Below are positions 40,151 to 43,992 of a DNA stretch of 43,992 nucleotides, in pieces. Below the pieces are notes generated by a model. That model was not told where the DNA came from and searched no databases. It saw only the letters and a program-made list of their open reading frames with translations. Both the position numbers and the translations under genes were made by a program. Position 1 is the stretch's first letter; every line of letters begins with the position of its first letter. Source of the DNA: an uncultured Bacteriovoracaceae bacterium (GTDB taxonomy: Bacteria; Bdellovibrionota; Bacteriovoracia; Bacteriovoracales; Bacteriovoracaceae); NCBI GenBank assembly GCA_937952395.1, contig CALFYV010000235.1:1-43992 (forward strand). The letters are read 5' to 3'.

Positions 40151-40754
40151 ACCTAATTTGTTTTAAAACAAAGGTTTGCAGACGTTATGATTTGTTATAA
40201 TTTTATTAAAAGATATAAAGTTAGGGAGTTTTCAGCACAACTGACCAACTCAATAAATGAGTAGATTCAAGGTGAGAAAAGATTTGTTAAAGTAAATGAT
40301 CCCCTTCCTTATAATGGAGACAGTCTTATCTGTAATGTTACTCACCACCATCTTCTTCTATTTCAGGGGTTAATATACAATTAACTACCCTTTTGATGAA
40401 ATACTCTTAACTAGATTATCACAGAGAGCCAAGACAAAGCAGAATACGGAGTTTTGCAAAATCAGAAAGAAGAACCCCTATATTTCCTCGTTTGCGTTTA
40501 ACTCATAAAAGCAGTAAAAGACAGTAGAATGCAGTGTTTTTACGCGCAAGCAGATAGAAAAGAATCAACTAATCTGTAATTATGAATCAGGTTAGTTTTA
40601 TTGCAATAAATTAGAAGAAGAGAATCAGCTAAATCCGCGCTATTCATTTAAATGTATAATGAGAGGTTGTTCAATAATGTGGCCCTTCTTTCTTAATAGA
40701 AACTTCAAGAATTAAGGTCGGTTTTTTTGTATATTTATAAGAAAACGCAAGCTT
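40151..40754. other. Gap with TACTGC cluster 5
   Basis: No gene is seen. It carries the promoter regions of the CHAT operon (minus) and lipoprotein (plus), with a GCAGTA cluster near 40511-40536. Confidence 0.4.
40511..40536. promoter_or_regulatory. Phased GCAGTA cluster 5
   Basis: GCAGTA at 40511, ACAGTA at 40521 and GCAGTG at 40531 start exactly 10 bases apart. They lie 360 bases upstream of the CHAT start and 220 upstream of the lipoprotein start. Confidence 0.55.
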
Positions 40755-41189
40755 ATGAATTATAAAATATTTCTTATCCTTTTTCTTATCCCTCTTTTTA
40801 CCCAATGCTCAAAAGATGCAGGCCTTTCAACCGAAGAAGGCGAAACTCACGAACGCCAACAAGATAGAGGGTGTAAATCAGCGAATTGTGAATGTAAGCT
40901 TACTGCAACTATTATTAATGCGCCACAAGATAGAAATGGAAACATAAAATGGATTAAATTTAGCTGGTCTCATACTATAATATGTGATTTTTGCAGTGGT
41001 GAAACGGATCAAAAAGTCACTGTATATGATGATAATGGCAATTCAAAGTTTATTTCTGCATTAAGATCAAGTCCTGCTACTGTCGACTTAGAATGGCGTA
41101 AAATAAAGGTTGATGAAAAAGGCTATATTATTGTAGCATGTAGGGGTGACTGTGATCACAATGATCGAGACGATATCCCTGATAATTAG
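40755..41189 (+). CDS. Cys-rich lipoprotein (144 aa)
   Basis: The signal peptide ends at LFTQCSKD (Cys18 lipidated), so the mature protein sits on the outer membrane or periplasmic face. The mature part has seven more Cys, several in pairs (CKSANCECK, CDFCSG, CRGDCDH), which may form disulphides or bind metal. It ends in an acidic NDRDDIPDN tail like a calcium-binding loop. The family is not recognised. It lies convergent with the large membrane protein and ends 130 bases before the shared terminator. Confidence 0.75.
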   Translation: MNYKIFLILFLIPLFTQCSKDAGLSTEEGETHERQQDRGCKSANCECKLTATIINAPQDRNGNIKWIKFSWSHTIICDFCSGETDQKVTVYDDNGNSKFISALRSSPATVDLEWRKIKVDEKGYIIVACRGDCDHNDRDDIPDN

Positions 41190-41319
41190 GGCGCAATAAA
41201 TTATTGCTTTGCGATTGCTGTAGAATGAATCTTGGCTTCTTTATTATGCATAGACTGCAATAAATAATTCTAGAAATAGAAAGAAGGATTTTTTGTTCTA
41301 AGTGTCAAGTCTGACAGTA

Positions 41320-41363
41320 AAAAGCCGTATTATGCAGTATTTATACTGCATAATACGGCTTTT
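41320..41363. terminator. Bidirectional terminator, perfect 21-bp palindrome with TACTGC
   Basis: AAAAGCCGTATTATGCAGTA T pairs exactly with its complement over 21 bases (41320-41340 with 41343-41363) around a TT loop. It sits between two convergent genes. The stem contains GCAGTA and TACTGC, and another CAGTA lies at 41315, 20 bases from the first, so it may also be a binding site for the ParG-like protein. Confidence 0.8.
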
Positions 41364-41368
41364 CGATT

Positions 41369-42748
41369 CTAACTCTGCTGTAGACCAATACCAAGCTTAT
41401 TATTCAACTCCTGCTGTCTAGCCTGCCAGTAAATCTGCTTTGTTCTCCGGTTGCTGAGTATTCTGTTGTCTAGTTGTTGTATTTCAGCTTCTGCTACCTG
41501 CTCATTATAATGCTTCACGTACCAATCTACACGATCCTTGGTGTAGCGGATGGGTTCTCCTGTTTTGAAGTTAAAATGGAGAATGGTGTACTTGTCGTCC
41601 GGAAAAGTCTTTTGTCGTGTTGCAACATATTTCAATAGCTCCAGGGTCTGCTTTTGAGGCGTTGTTTTATAACCTATGGGTGGGAAGTATTGATTTATTA
41701 TTTCTTCAGACTGACCATTTGCCGATTCCTGACCGGCCTTTTGTTGCAACAACTCCTGTATCTGTTGCAATAGCTGGTCTTGTTTTGTTGGAGTGTTTCC
41801 CAGTTGTTGCAATAGCTCGGACAGTTGCTGCTCCAATGGATCTACCTGGTTGGGGTAGGGGAGTTGTGAATCTGTTAGATCATAAAGGGAAGCAATAGGG
41901 CCGAATTTATGTTGCAAATAGTCTTTTTTCTTTTTGATAAACTTCTCGCTGAAGAAAAGGCTGAGGTACAGAACGAAAATAGCTGGGAGGGTAATGAAAA
42001 TAAGACCAATGCCTTTTTGCTGGATAGAAGCGTCATAGAGGGCTTTATCTTCCTGGTATTGTTGCCGGACCTGTTCTTTTGCCTCGATGTTGCGAGAGGG
42101 GAGGGAAAGGATGGCAGTTATCAAGCTATCCTCCACCTGGGCCGCATGGTCGAGATATTCCTTGTATTTCACCGCGTCTTCCGAACTGATGCGCCCTTGC
42201 CATTTTCTTTGATTGAAATAATCTGCAGCTCTTTGTTTGGAAGATTCCATAATAGGGGAGAGGGTGCTGGCAATCTCTGCTACCTCTAACTCCTTTGCCT
42301 CGGCCACCACCGGGGGCTTTATTAAAATACGCAGGCCGGCAAATTGACCAGTGATGCTAAGCGCGGTTGATAGGGTAAGACATAGAAGCATAGCACTGAG
42401 ATTTCCATTCTGTTCTTTACTATGGCCTCCATTGCTATGCCAGGCTTTGAAATAGGCCCGGGCAAAAGTTCTGTGCACCAGTTCCAGTCCAACAATGCCC
42501 ATTATCATAATTACAAAAGAAAGCTCGGCACCATAGGCCAAGCTGCCAACTACGCCAAATGCCAGAGCGTAGATTTTGGCACTCTCCGTTACTCCTGAAA
42601 CGAGGTTTGAAGACCAGCCACCTATTTCTGACATGATATAGAACACGTAGTTGCGGACATGGTAGGGTTTGGGACTATACCGCTCCTGTAAGCGTTGGTG
42701 CTGGGTTAAATCATTGTCCTGTTGCTCGCGATGCTTATGCCTGTTCAT
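41369..42748 (-). CDS. Large membrane protein with coiled-coil C-terminus
   Basis: The 459 residues have helices at about 57-77 (YALAFGVVGSLAYGAELSFV), 78-95, 115-135 and 248-266 (IGLIFITLPAIFVLYLSLFF). A Glu/Gln-rich coiled coil follows (DPLEQQLSELLQQLG, then LLQQIQELLQQ, about 302-340). The C-terminal 90 residues are basic and aromatic. The large loop between helices is helical. Not recognised, but the maintenance-domain setting and orientation beside the KilA-N gene suggest a plasmid backbone protein. It is transcribed divergently from the KilA-N gene, with TACTGC cluster 6 in the shared gap. Confidence 0.7.
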   Translation of the reverse strand: MNRHKHREQQDNDLTQHQRLQERYSPKPYHVRNYVFYIMSEIGGWSSNLVSGVTESAKIYALAFGVVGSLAYGAELSFVIMIMGIVGLELVHRTFARAYFKAWHSNGGHSKEQNGNLSAMLLCLTLSTALSITGQFAGLRILIKPPVVAEAKELEVAEIASTLSPIMESSKQRAADYFNQRKWQGRISSEDAVKYKEYLDHAAQVEDSLITAILSLPSRNIEAKEQVRQQYQEDKALYDASIQQKGIGLIFITLPAIFVLYLSLFFSEKFIKKKKDYLQHKFGPIASLYDLTDSQLPYPNQVDPLEQQLSELLQQLGNTPTKQDQLLQQIQELLQQKAGQESANGQSEEIINQYFPPIGYKTTPQKQTLELLKYVATRQKTFPDDKYTILHFNFKTGEPIRYTKDRVDWYVKHYNEQVAEAEIQQLDNRILSNRRTKQIYWQARQQELNNKLGIGLQQS

Positions 42749-42801
42749 AATAAAGAATTTTGTAAGAACTTATTGAGACAAAGGACAAAGATATAAATTT
42801 T

Positions 42802-42867
42802 GCAGTATATTTACTGCAAATTACTGCTTAATGCTGCAAAATACTTTTTAATACTGGAAGCAACTGC
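42802..42867. promoter_or_regulatory. Phased TACTGC cluster 6 in the divergent promoter region
   Basis: GCAGTA is at 42802. Related pentamers (TACTG, TACTG, TGCTG, TACTT, TACTG, AACTG) then start at 42812, 42822, 42832, 42842, 42852 and 42862: seven sites at exactly 10-base steps. It is placed to repress both the membrane-protein and KilA-N promoters. Confidence 0.65.
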
Positions 42868-42877
42868 AATTAATGCT

Positions 42878-42906
42878 TTGGCATAAAGCATATTATTCTA
42901 AATTTG
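42878..42906 (+). promoter_or_regulatory. Bacteroidota-type promoter of the KilA-N gene
   Basis: TTGG at 42878-42881 and TAAATTTG at 42899-42906 match the Bacteroidota -33 (TTGG) and -7 (TAnnTTTG) elements with a 17-base gap. The expected start of transcription falls within a few bases of the ATG at 42911, so the message may be leaderless. Confidence 0.6.
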
Positions 42907-42910
42907 TTAC

Positions 42911-43759
42911 ATGGCACAAAAGAAAAGAAATATACACGTTGACGGTACAGATATCCGGCTCTACACAAAAGGAGAAGGAGAATACATCTGTATCACAGAT
43001 ATGGCCCGCAAGTTCAATGAACGGACGGACATACTCATCCAGCGATGGTTGCGAAACAGTAGCACCATCGAGTTTCTGGAATTATGGGAAAAACTATACA
43101 ACCCCGATTTTAATCCCACCCATATGGATGGGATTAAAAAGGACATTAGCCGAAACTCCTTCATTCTATCCGCCAAGCAATGGATAGAATCAACCAATGC
43201 AATTGGGCTGGAATCCCGACCTGGTCGTTATGGGGGTACGTATGCGCATAGAGATATAGCATTTGAATTTGGCACCTGGCTAAGCCCGGTATTTAAAATG
43301 TATCTCATTCACGAGTTTCAGCGCCTGAAGGAAGAAGAAGCTAAACGCCTGGATACGGAATGGAACGTTAAGCGACTCTTTGCCAAAGCCAACTTCCACA
43401 TCCACCAGGAAGCTGTACGGGAGAATATCGTCCCCATCATTGACTGGAATACCAAGCGCGAGGCAATTTACCAGGCCAGTGAAACGGACATACTGAACAT
43501 TGCCTTATTTGGAATGACTGCCAGGGAGTGGAGACTGGCCAACCCAGATAAGAAGGGAAACATTCGGGATTATGCTTCCAGCCTTCAGTTGCTTATCCTG
43601 GCCAACCTGCAATCTCTTAACGCCAAATTGCTACAATGGGATACTGATCAGAAGCAGCGCCTGCAGATACTGAATGATACGGCCAGAGAACAGATGTCTA
43701 TCCTGCTGAACACCAAAGCTATAGAGGATTTGAAGAAATTGGATAAGCCCAAAAAATAA
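42911..43759 (+). CDS. KilA-N domain protein
   Basis: The 282 residues begin with a KilA-N domain (about 15-140): YICITDMARKFNERTDILIQ, RWLRNSSTIEFLELWEKLYN, SRNSFILSAKQWIESTNAIG, then GGTYAHRDIAFEFGTWLSP. This small DNA-binding fold occurs in phage and plasmid anti-repressors and regulators. The C-terminal half (about 150-280) is helical and not recognised. It has a clear promoter, and TACTGC cluster 6 covers the DNA just upstream, suggesting control by the ParG-like protein. A possible 33-residue gene follows. Confidence 0.9.
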   Translation: MAQKKRNIHVDGTDIRLYTKGEGEYICITDMARKFNERTDILIQRWLRNSSTIEFLELWEKLYNPDFNPTHMDGIKKDISRNSFILSAKQWIESTNAIGLESRPGRYGGTYAHRDIAFEFGTWLSPVFKMYLIHEFQRLKEEEAKRLDTEWNVKRLFAKANFHIHQEAVRENIVPIIDWNTKREAIYQASETDILNIALFGMTAREWRLANPDKKGNIRDYASSLQLLILANLQSLNAKLLQWDTDQKQRLQILNDTAREQMSILLNTKAIEDLKKLDKPKK

Positions 43760-43813
43760 TATTGCTAATATTAATTTTTACTTTTCCGTAATTTTCTCGC
43801 AAGAAAAAATCAA

Positions 43814-43915
43814 ATGAGTAAAAAATCCAGCCAACCTAAATATGTAGAAAATACCGGAATTAATTTGGTTGTAGTTGGGGATAACATAAAAATTACCATT
43901 AACAACAACAATTGA
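43814..43915 (+). CDS. Small protein (33 aa) after the KilA-N gene
   Basis: ATG at 43814 to TGA at 43913 encodes a short peptide: SKKSSQPKYVENTGINLVVV, then GDNIKITINNNN. The pattern looks like a small beta-hairpin (INLVVVGDNIKITI) with polar ends. It lies 54 bases after the KilA-N gene on the same strand and may be co-transcribed. Not recognised, and short enough that chance is possible. The final 77 bases are AT-rich without features. Confidence 0.35.
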   Translation: MSKKSSQPKYVENTGINLVVVGDNIKITINNNN

Positions 43916-43992
43916 TAACATATTAGGGAAAGATCAATAAAACTTTTGGGAAAGCTTTTTGCTCTGTTATTGTTTTATTTTTTTAACTATTT

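Noticed and set aside
1..43992. Window as a complete circle
   Set aside because: Joining the ends would put stop codons a few residues into the partial gene at the left edge, so the window does not close naturally.
1..43992. tRNA and rRNA genes
   Set aside because: I scanned by eye for cloverleaf and rRNA landmarks and saw none; a covariance search would be needed to exclude them.

Overview
The window looks like part of a plasmid, or a plasmid-derived mobile region, from a Bacteroidota bacterium (a marine or environmental Cytophagia/Saprospiria-like lineage is my guess). The reasons are AT-rich DNA, few Shine-Dalgarno sequences, a promoter matching the Bacteroidota TTGG...TAnnTTTG pattern before the KilA-N gene, lipoproteins ending their signals in -SCS/-QCS/-YNC, repeats of the TMF type (NTFIGxxAG), and plasmid genes throughout: ssb, relaxase, coupling ATPase, type Ib ParA/ParG-like partition and KilA-N. 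No replication initiator was recognised. The left edge cuts a gene.

Region by region. 1-2.3 kb: the start of a 7TMR-DISM-type sensor behind a perfect palindrome, then a solitary N6-adenine methylase-like protein (no NPPY motif, C-terminal clamp-binding motif) and ssb. 2.3-3.8 kb: a nested palindrome that may be a structured RNA or origin element, then a serine recombinase that lacks its catalytic domain. 4.1-12.8 kb: a transfer module. It has a small membrane protein, a 1066-residue membrane-anchored ATPase, an OLD-family nuclease (probable phage-defence cargo), a soluble VirD4/TraG-like ATPase, a MobC-like protein and a MOBP/V-like relaxase. There is no mating-pore gene set, so the element appears mobilizable rather than self-transmissible. 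12.8-15.2 kb: gene fragments, a TerB-like protein, a region-2-only sigma-factor fragment and a catalytic-domain-only tyrosine recombinase.

15.4-21.6 kb: a duplicated accessory cluster. One copy has a decayed methyltransferase, a membrane protein and a DUF554 protein. The other has an intact methyltransferase, an HpcH/HpaI aldolase, a near-identical membrane protein and a 2OG-Fe(II) oxygenase. Together they could make or modify a small metabolite. 21.6-27.8 kb: eroded DNA (an ISL3 remnant and an eroded pentapeptide effector), two tandem homologous 36-residue micro-proteins, a secreted lipoprotein with a DUF6973-like C-terminus plus a co-transcribed membrane protein, and a membrane-anchored pentapeptide protein. 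27.8-35.9 kb: a membrane protein, a chimeric dihaem cytochrome/TMF-repeat lipoprotein, an ECF sigma factor, a ribbon-helix-helix protein with a terminator inside its coding sequence, and small membrane or acidic proteins. A 36-bp repeat recurs three times and a 200-bp structured repeat twice.

36.9-43.9 kb: the maintenance domain, with ParG-like and ParA proteins, a pentapeptide protein with a CHAT protease as an apparent two-gene conflict operon, a lipoprotein, a large membrane protein and a KilA-N protein. Six clusters of TACTGC/GCAGTA motifs, mostly spaced exactly 10 bp, sit in the intergenic gaps of this domain, and the motif recurs at 20-bp spacing in a terminator at 41.3 kb. They look like a distributed centromere/operator system for the ParG-like protein. 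The best candidates for an undescribed system are the CHAT-pentapeptide operon, this phased-repeat network, the cytochrome-TMF lipoprotein and the paired structured repeats.
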